From Trichomonas tenax (lineage: Eukaryota; Parabasalia; Trichomonadida; Trichomonadidae), in contig JALKBU010000616.1 of the NCBI GenBank assembly GCA_023091735.1, positions 1 through 30,666 of the forward strand: a DNA stretch of 30,666 nucleotides. The letters are read 5' to 3'. Under the pieces are notes generated by a model that saw nothing but the letters and a program-made list of their open reading frames with translations, was not told the DNA's origin and did no database searches. The position numbers were made by a program, and so were the translations under genes. This document shows, piece by piece, positions 1 to 9,993 of this stretch (within the stretch, counting starts at the first letter, position 1; the number at the start of each line of letters is the position of its first letter).

Positions 1-1
1 T

Positions 2-118
2 CAGGAATTAACAACATCACGAAAGTTTGACGAACCAGTAGGAACTAAACTTCATAAATATGGAGAGAGTGGTGGATATCGTTTATTCACTTATCCTACC
101 CTTAGATCAAATATATAA
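2..118 (+). CDS. C-terminal end of an unknown protein, cut by the window edge
   Basis: A frame open from base 2 codes for 38 residues and ends at a TAA (116-118). The residues are hydrophilic and aromatic-rich (contains KYGESGGYRLFTYP), which looks like real protein rather than a chance frame in AT-rich DNA. I do not recognise the family. Its position beside a tail-collar gene suggests that it belongs to the Maverick-like element at the left edge. The start lies outside the window. Confidence 0.4.
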   Translation, partial: QELTTSRKFDEPVGTKLHKYGESGGYRLFTYPTLRSNI

Positions 119-268
119 ATGTTGTACACTTTCGGGAATTTGTTCTTCGTTATCTTCATAATTTAATGTTTCATACCATTTTCTTATTTCTGAAGACAAT
201 AAATATATACTAACTATTAATAAAATTTTATTCGATACTTTCATTTATAACTTATAAAAATATTTTTA

Positions 269-1042
269 TCAAATGGATTTATTATTAGTATTTCGTGACA
301 ATATTATTTGATAATATTTATTATCAATGATTAAACCCGTGTTGTATTCTCTGGTATCTGATGAAATATCATATCGTGAAATTGTTTCTTTTCCTCCGTT
401 ACTACAACCGTAATAACCTCTATTACTGATTAAATGAGTATGAGCTCCTGCCAATGATGTTGAACCCGAAAAGTAATGATTGTGTGAAGGTAAGTTATTT
501 ACTGAAATCTTTTTACTTCCTCCTGTTTCTCTTGATGAATTAGCGCAGTATAAGAAACGATCGACTATTGGCTCCCATTCACCAAAACCAAATATTTGAG
601 CAGGATTTACGTTATTCATTGATGTGTAAATTGAACCAATAGGGTAAATTGTCATTAATAATTCATATTTAGAATTTAATACATCCTTCTTTAAATTCAT
701 TATTTCCTTATTGAATGTTTTTAATAAATTCCAAACACTAGTTTCGGGATTAGTTGAAGGCGCATCTGTTCCCAATACCTGCTTAATTATTACATCATCA
801 ACTTTAATTTCATTTGCATTTATTACTGTATCTATTTCATTTAATTTTTCGTTTAACCCATTAATATCTGTTATTTCGTGTGTATGTTCTTTATCTGCTT
901 TATTCTTAACATCAATGATTCCTTGCTCAATTCTTGACGATAATAATGAGCGATTTCGTTTCGATAAATCAATTAATGAATAAGTTGGATGTGAAGGAGC
1001 AGTTGAACATTTACTTTGAAGAATTTTTTGAAAACAAACTAT
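269..1042 (-). pseudogene. Phage-type tail-collar/tail-fibre protein of a Maverick-like element, N-terminus missing
   Basis: The frame is open from 1042 down to the stop at 269, about 258 codons. It contains the pattern of phage tail-fibre tips: a HTHEITDING segment followed by a heptad-like stretch, then YPIGSIYTSMNNVNPAQIFG, GEWEPIVDRFLYC, and a His-rich LPSHNHYF...AGAHTH segment. Such collar-domain proteins are known from phages and are carried by Maverick/Polinton elements of Trichomonas. There is no ATG in the frame before 697 (residue 27 of the part conventionally read from 775), although the tail-fibre-like sequence continues upstream to about 945. The natural N-terminus is therefore absent, which points to truncation or rearrangement near 945. 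The protein would be a receptor- or particle-associated fibre tip; its role in the element is not established. Confidence 0.65.
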
Positions 1043-1212
1043 TTAAGAGTAAATACAATATTAAACCATTAGGATTTGCGATTGATGGAAATTTGGTCAG
1101 TAACTCATTAATTTACAAATCATTTCCTAATCTTAAATATATATCAAATATAACTGATGGATTTTTCAAAATTAATAAACCAAAAACATTTGCAAAGTTA
1201 ATAACTAACTAA
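946..1212 (+). CDS. Small ORF in the element end, function unknown
   Basis: An 88-residue frame begins at the ATG at 946 and ends just before a short run of AACT repeats. It is Lys-, Asn- and Phe-rich, with no membrane segment or motif that I recognise. It overlaps the upstream part of the antisense tail-collar frame and begins exactly where the collar homology fades. One of the two may therefore be a rearranged piece. It is probably part of the Maverick-like element, possibly the remains of a longer gene. The coding call is weak. Confidence 0.3.
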   Translation: MSDFVSINQLMNKLDVKEQLNIYFEEFFENKLFKSKYNIKPLGFAIDGNLVSNSLIYKSFPNLKYISNITDGFFKINKPKTFAKLITN

Positions 1213-1220
1213 CTAACTAA
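1202..1220. repeat. AACT tetranucleotide microsatellite
   Basis: About four and a half tandem copies of AACT directly follow the stop of the small ORF ending at 1212 and supply further in-frame stops. Short simple repeats of this kind are common in AT-rich DNA. Confidence 0.6.
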
Positions 1221-1430
1221 AAAAAGATAGCGAAAGGATTTCGAGACTTCTAAAATTTAAAAATTATTTTTTGAAGAAAATGTTTAAAATTTGATGTTTT
1301 AAATTAATTTCGATGTTGATGTTTGTATTTACTGCTTCATATGCTTAAAATTTGATTGAAATCGTTAATTCGAAAATTACACTTAATTTTTAAAAATTTA
1401 TTTTTTTAATAAATCTAAAAGTAAGCGAAA

Positions 1431-1971
1431 ATGTCAGTTCAAATTTTTGATGTTTCAAACAAAATAAATAAATTAATCGAAGAACATAAACAGTTTGTTC
1501 TCGCTAATAATTTCTTACATAAAGAATTTTCTGTTAATGAATATCAGCAAATGATTAAAGTATTATCATAAAGACCTAATTTCTTCATATTTCGACATGT
1601 TCGTTGATAAGGTCAAGAACTTAACAAAGAAAGATAAAGATTATACAAAAACTATTGAAAGCGTTTACCGATGCAAGAACTCTAAAACAGCAATGAATAT
1701 AATATTAAAGTTTATGGATTCAATGAAGAACTCATTAATAAAAATGTCAATGAATGTTAAAAATTCTGAATCGATTGAGTTTTATAAAATGGAATCAATA
1801 CTTAAAAGTCAATGTTTGAAATTAATAGAGAAAATACATTACGTAATTTACAAATTCATTGAACAGCAAATTAATTATATAGATGATGAAGAGGAAATGA
1901 ATGACTCAAAAGTTGTTAAATTATATGCCGAATCTCTACATTCTTCATTAAGAATTATAAAAATATTGTGA
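1431..1971 (+). pseudogene. Frameshifted helical protein gene of the element end
   Basis: An ATG at 1431 opens a 46-codon frame ending at TAA 1569-1571. A second frame, shifted by one register, is already open around 1564 and runs to the stop at 1969-1971, with its first ATG at 1597. The two parts have the same character (Lys-, Ile- and Asn-rich, predicted helical) and the second frame codes for plausible protein right across the break. A single-base indel near 1560-1570 in one ancestral gene of about 180 codons is the simplest reading. The function is not recognised. It lies between the tail-collar gene and the terminal repeat, so it is probably an element gene. Confidence 0.45.
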
Positions 1972-2160
1972 AGAAATGCAGTCCTGGCTTGGCCACTCGA
2001 GGGCTTTGGAAATCTCAGGCCGACCTCGCCATGCATCGAATCATGCTTCTGTTGAATAGGCATCTGGATGCATCTCTGCTAGATCACCAGGTCATCCTTC
2101 ACAATGAGGCCACAACTACTCACAATGAAGTCTTCTTTGGCTTCCAACATTGAGTTCAAT
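1968..2160. other. Locally GC-richer block next to the terminal repeat
   Basis: From about 1975 to 2155 the base composition is clearly richer in G and C than the flanks and has few homopolymers. It holds a 61-codon plus-strand frame (stop at 2151-2153) that I cannot assign and a weaker minus-strand frame. It may be subterminal DNA of the element or a piece of another repeat. Confidence 0.35.
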
Positions 2161-2169
2161 CCATTTAAA

Positions 2170-2297
2170 CCTATTGACACTTTTCCATTTTTTTCCCGAG
2201 CAAACACGTCACTTTCCTTTATTTTGACATTCTGACTTTACATGTCAAAAATAAGTTACATGTCAGAAAAGCACGTTGTTCTATTTTGTCCCAGTCC
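2170..2297 (-). repeat. Terminal inverted repeat, left copy (element body probably to the left)
   Basis: Read on the minus strand, these 128 bases match 30541-30666 with four substitutions and one 2-base difference in an A-run. The motif TGACATGTAA occurs twice inside it. The match begins sharply at the sequence GGACTGGGAC (minus strand, 2297 downwards), and the flanks beyond 2297 and before 30541 are unrelated. This suggests that the element terminus lies at about 2297 and that the element extends left. The family is inferred to be Maverick/Polinton from the nearby tail-collar gene. Confidence 0.7.
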
Positions 2298-2666
2298 TCT
2301 TTTAATTCTTGTATCGAATCATGTCACTTTTACACAAATTGCAAAATTACCCTTCAATTTTCTGATGCTCGAGATCAGGAGGAACCTTGCAAAGTTAAAG
2401 TGCACCAATCTTCACCAAATTTAGTAAACAAGTTCTCCATGGTCTAAAAATCAACTTCTCTCAATCAAATAACCAGGGATACAATCTATTTCTTAAATTC
2501 AGATTTAGAATTTCTTCATTCACTGTCAAAAGTACGCAGCAATCAATAAATCAAGATGTCAGTGGTATCTTTCTACATCTATATAGTAATTTATAGTGCT
2601 TACCGATATTCACCATAAATCACAAAACAATTCTCTTCCAAACAAGCACAGTTTTAATCAATCCAA
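2298..2666. other. Intergenic, no gene seen
   Basis: AT-rich single-copy-looking DNA between the element end and the Q-rich relic. Short frames here, such as one from 2242 to 2424 that runs out of the terminal repeat, carry no recognisable protein character. Confidence 0.5.
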
Positions 2667-2843
2667 ATGCAGCAGATGCAGCAGCCAATGCAACAAATGC
2701 AACAACAATCAATGTAACAACAACCTATGCAAGAAATGCTGCAGCAGCCAATGGCACAGCTTCAATTTGGCTTCAATGTGGCGAATCCTGTTCATCAGCC
2801 CGAAGCTTCTCAGAGCGATTCCAGGCGAGCAAGGCGTCACTAA
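2667..2843 (+). pseudogene. Remnant of a Met/Gln-rich protein gene
   Basis: One frame from an ATG at 2667 to TAA 2841-2843 contains MQQ/MQQP-type repeats followed by a tail with FGFNVANPVHQPEASQ. It is interrupted once, by TAA 2715-2717, where a CAA glutamine codon would fit the repeat exactly. A further TAA lies in frame just upstream (2655-2657). This looks like the C-terminal end of a Q-rich protein gene broken by a C-to-T change and cut at its 5' side. No function can be given. Confidence 0.45.
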
Positions 2844-2958
2844 GCTTTATTATATTTTTTTATAAAATATTATTTTATTTTTAATTAATCAGCAGAACCT
2901 TCATTGATGAAATTCTATTTTTACATTTTGAGGGACTGTTATTTTCCAAAAATAAAAA

Positions 2959-5900
2959 ATGTTTGATTCCTCAGGCTGTGACGGAGTTCAGTCAGAATCT
3001 CTGCAGACGGATTTCGCATCTGATGCACAAGTTTCGCTCTGTGAGCAGCTGAAGGAAGAAAACGCAAATCTCATCAAGCAAAATAGTTTATTAAAAGCTC
3101 AGTTCGACGCAGCCGTTTCTCTAGCGTCAAAGACAGAGGAACTCAGTAAAGAAAACGTTTCATTGAAAAACGAAGTCGTAGACTTAAAATCAGAGAAAGA
3201 AGATTTAATAAACCGACTTGAAATTGCGAATAAAGCACAGAAAGAGGTGCTGCGGAAGTTGGATGAACAAAAGAAACACTACGAAGAGATGAGAACGAAC
3301 GAACTTTTCGAAATAGAAAAGGAAATGAATTTAACTAAGAATTCTTGGCAAAACAGCCAAAATGTCTTAAAAAATCAGATACATGAACTCGAGGAAAAGC
3401 TGAATTCGTATCAAATTTCAGAAGAAATCATGAAACAGAAATTGCAAAAATTATTTTTGAACGTTAACCACTATTTATCGATCAATTTAACTGAATTTAC
3501 AGAGTTTTTCGACTTCTTTGAGTCACAGCAACCTTTAAGCTCAACAGTTCAAAGTTCGACAAAAATTGATTTTCAAGATGACGAAAAAGTCAAAAAGCTC
3601 CAAATCAAAAACAGGAAAATAAAGGATTTTCTCGTGGCAATGCAGAAGAATACGGAAGAAATCGAAGAACAGCAGAGAAAGAAACAATTGCAGTTTGAAA
3701 AGGGAGAAAAAGAGCTTCAGACAGAGATCGCAAAGCTGAAAGAAACCCTTCAGGCAAAAGAAGACAACCATAGATTAGAATCTGAAGAATCAAGAAGTCA
3801 AATAATGATTCTCGAAACGAAGATAAAAATGCTTCAAGAGCAGGTTTCCAAGACACCACAGCGTTCTGCACCACAGATAATAATTCAAAACCCTATTAAA
3901 CCGCCTGAAATTGTCGAGAAAAAGGAAAACTCAAGAAAACCAAAGTGTAAAGCAATTATAAACGAATTGAAAGAGCAGATAAAGAAGCTGTTAAATCAAC
4001 AGAAGACATATCAAACGAAAATAACAGAATTAACAAATAAAATTGACGAAAATGACCGAAATATAATAAATTTGAACTCGCAGATAACGAAACTTCAAAG
4101 TGAAAACCAAACGAAGTCGAAATTATTGGATGAATCAGAGCAACAACTTAAATCTCTTCGAAATACGATTTCAAACACCGAAAAGAATTACAAAGATGTG
4201 ATTAAAACACAAGAAATGCAAATAAAGAAGCAGCAGCAATCGATATCGATGCTTGAAAAGACAAAAGAAGTATTACGGAAGGAAATTGTCGAAAATCAGC
4301 TCAAAATATCTGATTTGGAGCAAAATAACCAGCGAGTTAACAAAAAAATTGATCAAAAGATCAATGAAATCGAGGAATTAAACTATCAAATCAAGAATCT
4401 TAACGATAATTTGATGGATTGTAAATTGGAGCTTCAAAAACCTGAGATCACAGAGGCAGATATCGTACCTCAGACTTCGTGGAAGATTTCACACTTTGAC
4501 AAAGAGCTGCAAGATAAATTGAACATTATTATTGGAAATCCATCATTAAAAGCTGGATCCAAGATTCAAGCTGTTTTATCAGCAATCCCGGACTACTATA
4601 ACGGCATCATCAATCAAATAGACGATGAAATGCAAAAGATTAATTTTCAAAATAATCAAAGATTTTCGATTCTCAATGATTTTGTTGTTTCTCTTGCGAT
4701 TTTGATCTCTGGAAAGTCGCTGACGGTCGATGACATCATTTCTGGAAGAGGAAATGAAATTTTGGATCACATTAAAGAATATCAGAAACAAATTTCTGCA
4801 ATTTTGCGCGAAAACTCCGATTTGCAGCAGAGAATGAGCGCCATCCATAGTTCTTTCGACGGACAGTTCAAATCCGTCGAAGATGCCGCTGCGTTCGCTT
4901 CCGCAGCACTTCAGAAGAGCGAAATGAAGATCGAAAGGCTCAACAAGAGAAAGAAGAATTTGATTAAGGCGCTGACGATGTGCGAGGATAAAAATGCAGA
5001 AATGGAGCAAGAATTGACGAAATTGCGTTTCGAAGTTGATTCTGCAAAGGAGGAAAAAGAGAAATTAACAAAGAGTCTTGAAGCAGCCAAAAATGAAAAT
5101 ATTTCGTTACGTAGAAAAGTCACAGACACAGAGAAGGCAGAAATTGAGGTAGAGCAGAAGCACCAGGCCAATTTAGACAGCAAAGATGATGAATATGCTG
5201 TGAAAATCAGAGAAATTGAAGAGATTCGTTTGTCAGAAAATGCCAAAAATGAAGAATTAATTTCCAGTCTGAGAAAAGAGTTGAAGACATCAAAGGACAA
5301 AATATCAGAGCTTAGCGCAAAGCAGAAGAGCATTGACACGCAGTCGACGATGCAGATCGAATTGCACAAAGAAGAATTCCATAGAGAGAAGACAAAACTT
5401 ACAAAAGAAGTCGATCGACTTCAAGCAGAAAAAAGCGCACTAAAGAATGACTACGACAGCTCTCTAAGCGAACTTGAGAAGAAACTGAACTCTTCTGTTT
5501 CGCAAATCAACGATCTCAATACTCTTTGCGCTGAACTGCAGCAGAAACTCAGCAAATCTGGAGAGATGCTCTCTCAGTCCGAAGAAAAGAATGCGTCGCT
5601 CACAAAGCGTCTCAAAGTTTTAGAGGAAGAAATCGGCAGAGAAAGACAACTGATGCAAGCCGCTGCGATTGCAAAGCAACAAGAGTGCGAATCAAAGATT
5701 AGTGACATCACTGGAAAGGAAAAGCTGAAGATAGAATCAGAAAAGAGAAAGATTTTCTCTCTTGCTGCAACAACACTCAGCAATTTATTCGAAACGACAT
5801 CAAAACTCGATGAAAGATCTTTCAAATCTCTTATTTCAAAGGCAAAGGAGTCAATCGAAAAGCTTTCCAGCTCTGATACTGCTATAAGAAGACTCGTCAA

Positions 5901-5961
5901 TGCTTCGCCTGATCAAACGACGGAAGATGCTGTTGCGAAGTTCGTTTACAAAGTTGATTGA
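2959..5961 (+). CDS. Large coiled-coil protein, 1000 residues
   Basis: The frame is intact, with an ATG at 2959 and a TGA stop. Residues from about 25 to 490 and from about 610 to 930 are almost pure heptad sequence rich in Glu, Lys, Gln and Leu. They are separated by a less charged region (about 495-600, around SWKISHFDKELQDKLNIIIG and IPDYYNGIINQIDDEMQ) that may fold as a small helical module. There is no signal peptide or membrane segment. Trichomonad genomes encode many such proteins, often labelled viral A-type inclusion or myosin-tail-like on composition alone; I see no reason for a specific role beyond a structural or cytoskeletal scaffold. It converges with the next gene, the two stops lying about 60 bases apart across an AATAAA-containing spacer. 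Start choice is by the first ATG, which follows an A-rich leader. Confidence 0.85.
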   Translation: MFDSSGCDGVQSESLQTDFASDAQVSLCEQLKEENANLIKQNSLLKAQFDAAVSLASKTEELSKENVSLKNEVVDLKSEKEDLINRLEIANKAQKEVLRKLDEQKKHYEEMRTNELFEIEKEMNLTKNSWQNSQNVLKNQIHELEEKLNSYQISEEIMKQKLQKLFLNVNHYLSINLTEFTEFFDFFESQQPLSSTVQSSTKIDFQDDEKVKKLQIKNRKIKDFLVAMQKNTEEIEEQQRKKQLQFEKGEKELQTEIAKLKETLQAKEDNHRLESEESRSQIMILETKIKMLQEQVSKTPQRSAPQIIIQNPIKPPEIVEKKENSRKPKCKAIINELKEQIKKLLNQQKTYQTKITELTNKIDENDRNIINLNSQITKLQSENQTKSKLLDESEQQLKSLRNTISNTEKNYKDVIKTQEMQIKKQQQSISMLEKTKEVLRKEIVENQLKISDLEQNNQRVNKKIDQKINEIEELNYQIKNLNDNLMDCKLELQKPEITEADIVPQTSWKISHFDKELQDKLNIIIGNPSLKAGSKIQAVLSAIPDYYNGIINQIDDEMQKINFQNNQRFSILNDFVVSLAILISGKSLTVDDIISGRGNEILDHIKEYQKQISAILRENSDLQQRMSAIHSSFDGQFKSVEDAAAFASAALQKSEMKIERLNKRKKNLIKALTMCEDKNAEMEQELTKLRFEVDSAKEEKEKLTKSLEAAKNENISLRRKVTDTEKAEIEVEQKHQANLDSKDDEYAVKIREIEEIRLSENAKNEELISSLRKELKTSKDKISELSAKQKSIDTQSTMQIELHKEEFHREKTKLTKEVDRLQAEKSALKNDYDSSLSELEKKLNSSVSQINDLNTLCAELQQKLSKSGEMLSQSEEKNASLTKRLKVLEEEIGRERQLMQAAAIAKQQECESKISDITGKEKLKIESEKRKIFSLAATTLSNLFETTSKLDERSFKSLISKAKESIEKLSSSDTAIRRLVNASPDQTTEDAVAKFVYKVD

Positions 5962-6020
5962 TATTAGTAAAAAATTGTTTGTGTTTTTTTATAAAATAAA
6001 CAGAAAATTAAACAAATTTA

Positions 6021-9000
6021 TTAAGAATAAATATCTGAGATCTCTTGCATTGCAAGAATGGAAACTTCATCGATATTTGAACTTATTAAGGAAGAAATGT
6101 ATTCCTTCAGTTTCGAAATTATTTGCGGCTTGTTCTGTATCACAACAAGAGCCGGAATGAGGTGAACATTGCCTATGAAGAGGGCTTCGCAGACCTTTTC
6201 AATAATTTCGTCATCTGAGTCCATCTTTTCTTTCTTGAGGACAGAATTAATGCATTGCAAAACTTTATTGTCAGAGAACTTTGAAAGAACCTCAGAAGGC
6301 AGAAATTCGCTGTAAACTCCAATTGATGTCATGTTTAGCACCAAATCGACAAAGAACTCTTCTTTCACCTCATTCGCAGATTTGCTAATCGCAGAAATGC
6401 TCTCTTGCAGCTTCTGGAATATTCTTTCGTCCCTTTCTGAAACGAGGTCTCTAACATGTGATAGCGCCAGCGAAACAAGCCTTGGACTCAGTGTCAGCTT
6501 TAGAATATCGGGCATAAATCCGATAACCGCCAATTTTGATCCATCGACGTGAGTGAAGCCGAGATACGTTGGCAAGAAGAGGTCTGCGTTTTCGTTGTTG
6601 ATGAAGTGAGCACAAAAGTGTGCAACGCCGTATGCAGTCTTTGGCTGACTGATGTCTGCATTGGACATTATATAAGAAAGAGCTTGCTTTGACCTGGAGA
6701 TTAATGTTTCTTTCGGACAAACTCTGAAAGCAATCTTCTTCAGTTCTTCATTCTTTGAGGAATAGTGAATTAGCAAAATAGCGCACGAAACTGCCATCTT
6801 TTCGTCATCAGTGGCGCAAACTTTAACAAGATTTGCTGCCGCATAAATCAATTTCCCATCTCCGTTCTTGAAAAGCATTTCTGCGGCAGTGTTTGCTGTT
6901 GAATGAACAACTTTGTCTATCTGTGCAAGATCTTGGACGATCTGTGTGTTCTTTAAAAGCTGGATGATAAACACGCGAGTGTTCTTTTCGCTCAAAACAG
7001 ACAAAAATCTCTCGGACCATGGGAATTTTCGAGACATTGCATCAGCAGTAATTGCGTCCAATAGAGGGACTTTATTCATCACGCTGATGACACTTGCGAG
7101 GAGATCTGTGAATTGCTGATGCCCCTTAAGAGACATCTCGCGGCAAAACTCGAAGCATTGCATGAGAAACTCATCGCCTGTTTCTTTGAGGAAATCGCAA
7201 ACGCGCGGAGGTCTTCCTTCTATCTCCTTGACTGATCTGAAAACGGCCAAAGCAGCGTCGAGGCTCTGCTGCATCAGGTTGTGTGAGCACGCAAGGAGGC
7301 AGCATATCACTTGTGGCAGTTTTGGAATCTTGGAGTCTTTATTGATCGCTGACGAATATAACAATGAAAGAAAGCTTGCGATATTGTGCATCTCTCTACT
7401 TCTGGCTGGAATGAAACACCAAAGAAGTTGTACGAAAGTCTTCACGGAAGGCAGTCTTTTCTGAATTGCAATAAGAAGATTTTGGGTTTCTCCAAAAATC
7501 TCAATCTGCGTAAGGTTGACTAATAACTGCTGCGAGCGGAAAATGCTTTCGATCAGCATTTGCACATTAACTCTTTGAACCTCTGCTGCAACAACAACTA
7601 AATTCTTCAGGCAAACAAGAACCATCTGAGTGAAAACTTTGTAATTCGCTTTGTTGAAGCATCCAACAGCGAACTCAAAAAAGAAATTGAAGCTGTGCGT
7701 TATCCAGAAGTTTGATGACTTTGCAAGTCTGCATGCCTCTGTTACTGCCATCAGAATAACAGACGCGTTGATGTTCTTCTGGACGACTGCTTTTTGTAGC
7801 ATCTTCAACGATGCGCGAGCAACAAATTCTCCTTCCGAAGGATATGAATGCGCGCAACAATGCTGCACGATTGTAACGGTGAACGCATCAACATTGATCG
7901 ATTTTAGGAATGTAATGACCGTCTGAGGGTTCTGTGACAGTATCTTTGACACGAGTTCGGCAGAGCTGTCCGTGTGCTCGAGGGTCTCCAGGAGGCGAAT
8001 TACGAAGCTTGAAGATGTTTCTGGCGGGAAATGCTGCGAAAGGAGACAGAGAATTTCGATGCAGTTTCTGTGGTGTTCTTTCGTTGCTTTGTTGGCAATT
8101 TCACTGATTGCAACTGAAGATAACGATATCTGGAAATGCCTGTCGTTGATCGCTTTTATGATTTTATCGATCAAATTCAAATACTCATTTTCTGTCGAAT
8201 CCTTCTCGTTTGACTGGAAAAGCTCCTCCATTGTTGCGAGAGGGAACGTGTAAAGAACAAGCAAGTGCAGCACTCTGAAGATCGACTTTTGGTGTTTGTG
8301 AAGCGACAACAAATAACTGAAAATGTACAGCAAAATGAATGATTTCTCTTGGATCGATCTTCTGATCAAAGCAGAAACGAATGGATGGTTCATTTTTTCA
8401 GAATTCAGTCTCTTGATGCTAAACTCTTCTGTGTTGTCTGATATTTCGCAAATTGCATGAGCTAAAAATGGAATCAGAGATTTCTGCTTGAAAATGATAT
8501 TGCAGAAATATTCAAGAACGTCTTGCGTGTTGGCTGTCGAAATCAGCTCTAATATGTAGATCTCTTTCTCTGCCTGATTCAGAATTATCCCGACAGCGAA
8601 GTCGAGAATTGTGTTTACGAGTTTTGATGAGATTTTGAATCTTTTGATAATTGTGATGCATAATCTTAAATAAATCAACTGATTTGATGTTTTCTTCGGT
8701 ATATTTTCGACGATTAAGGTGATGATTAAGTCTGTTGTTTCTTTTTCATATTCATTTGATACTAAAATTTTTTCTAGGAGCAATATGTTATAAAATCTCT
8801 TTCCTCCTGATAAAGAATTGATGATTTCTTGAATGATGAATTGTGTCTGAGATCTAATTAATCTATCGAAGGCGGAAATCACGAGATTTACATAATTTTC
8901 ATGCTTTACAACGTTCTGTTTAAAAATAGTGCCTGACTCGAACTCACTGAACAAATATTGCAGTATATATTGGATATTATTTTGTTCGTATGATAAATCT

Positions 9001-9740
9001 ATCAAAATATCATAAAATTCTGGTGTATTTTTGTATAAAGGAGACAAATTTTCGATTAATTTTTGAAGCAGTTCGTAAGAGTTTGAAACGCACGAGTTCT
9101 TTGAGATTAAATGAATGATATTTTTTGAACTGATTAAATATTTTTTCTTCTTCGTAATAATCAGTTTATTCACAATGGAATCGAAGAACTCTATAAGTAG
9201 AGGTGATTCATTTTCGATATATTTTGCAATCTCAGACATTAAATTTGATATAACATCATATTGATAAGAAGTCATTATATTTTTGTGTGTAGAAATGTAT
9301 TTTTCGAGTGATTCTGCGTGAAACTTGGCGCATTTTGTGAGAGTGACTATTTCTACTTCCGATGAGAATTGCAACTGGTCAATAACATCTGCTTTTGCGT
9401 TATCTGTTATGTAAATTTCGCACAAACTTTCCCACTCTCTCAAAATAAGATCTGTGTTGAAACTAGAAGCGAGTTTTTGTAGATTTAGAAACGTTTGCAA
9501 GCTCTGGCTTTGATTCATTTCGCCAAAACACGAAGAAAACAGCACCATCCACGCTGCGAGCTCTTCCTCTGTAGGGTTTGTGTTAGAATTTTGCTCATTT
9601 GATAAGAATGACATTGAAACTTTCGGATTTTTGGCGCAAATCTTCCGCAGCGAATCTCTCGCGGTGCTAGACACAGATTCCTCGCGGAGAGTTGCGGCTT
9701 TGTAAAGTTTTGCGACGATTTCACTCATTTCATCATTCAT
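6021..9740 (-). CDS. Large alpha-helical repeat-like protein, 1239 residues
   Basis: An intact frame runs from ATG 9740 to TAA 6021. The protein is a long series of amphipathic helices with regularly spaced Leu, Ile and Val and short polar turns, and has no membrane segment, signal peptide or catalytic motif. This is the look of an ARM/HEAT-type solenoid, as in importins, adaptins, maestro-like repeat proteins and many scaffolds. I cannot name the family, and the individual repeats are too diverged to count by eye. Three ATGs lie close together at the 5' end (codons 1, 4 to 5 apart), so the true start could be MSEIVAKL a few residues in. The 3' half uses more GC-ending codons than the 5' half. 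It converges with the coiled-coil gene downstream. Confidence 0.8.
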   Translation of the reverse strand: MNDEMSEIVAKLYKAATLREESVSSTARDSLRKICAKNPKVSMSFLSNEQNSNTNPTEEELAAWMVLFSSCFGEMNQSQSLQTFLNLQKLASSFNTDLILREWESLCEIYITDNAKADVIDQLQFSSEVEIVTLTKCAKFHAESLEKYISTHKNIMTSYQYDVISNLMSEIAKYIENESPLLIEFFDSIVNKLIITKKKKYLISSKNIIHLISKNSCVSNSYELLQKLIENLSPLYKNTPEFYDILIDLSYEQNNIQYILQYLFSEFESGTIFKQNVVKHENYVNLVISAFDRLIRSQTQFIIQEIINSLSGGKRFYNILLLEKILVSNEYEKETTDLIITLIVENIPKKTSNQLIYLRLCITIIKRFKISSKLVNTILDFAVGIILNQAEKEIYILELISTANTQDVLEYFCNIIFKQKSLIPFLAHAICEISDNTEEFSIKRLNSEKMNHPFVSALIRRSIQEKSFILLYIFSYLLSLHKHQKSIFRVLHLLVLYTFPLATMEELFQSNEKDSTENEYLNLIDKIIKAINDRHFQISLSSVAISEIANKATKEHHRNCIEILCLLSQHFPPETSSSFVIRLLETLEHTDSSAELVSKILSQNPQTVITFLKSINVDAFTVTIVQHCCAHSYPSEGEFVARASLKMLQKAVVQKNINASVILMAVTEACRLAKSSNFWITHSFNFFFEFAVGCFNKANYKVFTQMVLVCLKNLVVVAAEVQRVNVQMLIESIFRSQQLLVNLTQIEIFGETQNLLIAIQKRLPSVKTFVQLLWCFIPARSREMHNIASFLSLLYSSAINKDSKIPKLPQVICCLLACSHNLMQQSLDAALAVFRSVKEIEGRPPRVCDFLKETGDEFLMQCFEFCREMSLKGHQQFTDLLASVISVMNKVPLLDAITADAMSRKFPWSERFLSVLSEKNTRVFIIQLLKNTQIVQDLAQIDKVVHSTANTAAEMLFKNGDGKLIYAAANLVKVCATDDEKMAVSCAILLIHYSSKNEELKKIAFRVCPKETLISRSKQALSYIMSNADISQPKTAYGVAHFCAHFINNENADLFLPTYLGFTHVDGSKLAVIGFMPDILKLTLSPRLVSLALSHVRDLVSERDERIFQKLQESISAISKSANEVKEEFFVDLVLNMTSIGVYSEFLPSEVLSKFSDNKVLQCINSVLKKEKMDSDDEIIEKVCEALFIGNVHLIPALVVIQNKPQIISKLKEYISSLISSNIDEVSILAMQEISDIYS

Positions 9741-9993
9741 TCAAAAATTTTTACCTGTCAAAAATTTTGTGTTTACAACTTTTCAAAACATAAAATTTCC
9801 CCTTTACAATTTTTTCATGAAAAGCGTTAAAATCTGATCAAAATTCCTTCGCCTAACGATAGTTTCCGTGCTCTTGTTCCTTATTCTCTTATTTTTGAAC
9901 TTGACGTTTCGATATTGAAACAAAAAAATAGACTTTGACCATTTTCTTTGGTGAATTCTTTGATTCTCTATGATAGCATTATAATATTATTTG

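Noticed and set aside
1..2297. Bacteriophage or bacterial contamination as source of the tail-collar gene
   Set aside because: The same sequence continues into eukaryotic genes and its terminal repeat recurs 28 kb away. Maverick elements of Trichomonas are known to carry such proteins.
3541..5900. Minus-strand frames inside the coiled-coil gene
   Set aside because: Phe-, Leu- and Ser-rich reverse complements of Glu/Lys heptads; not real proteins.
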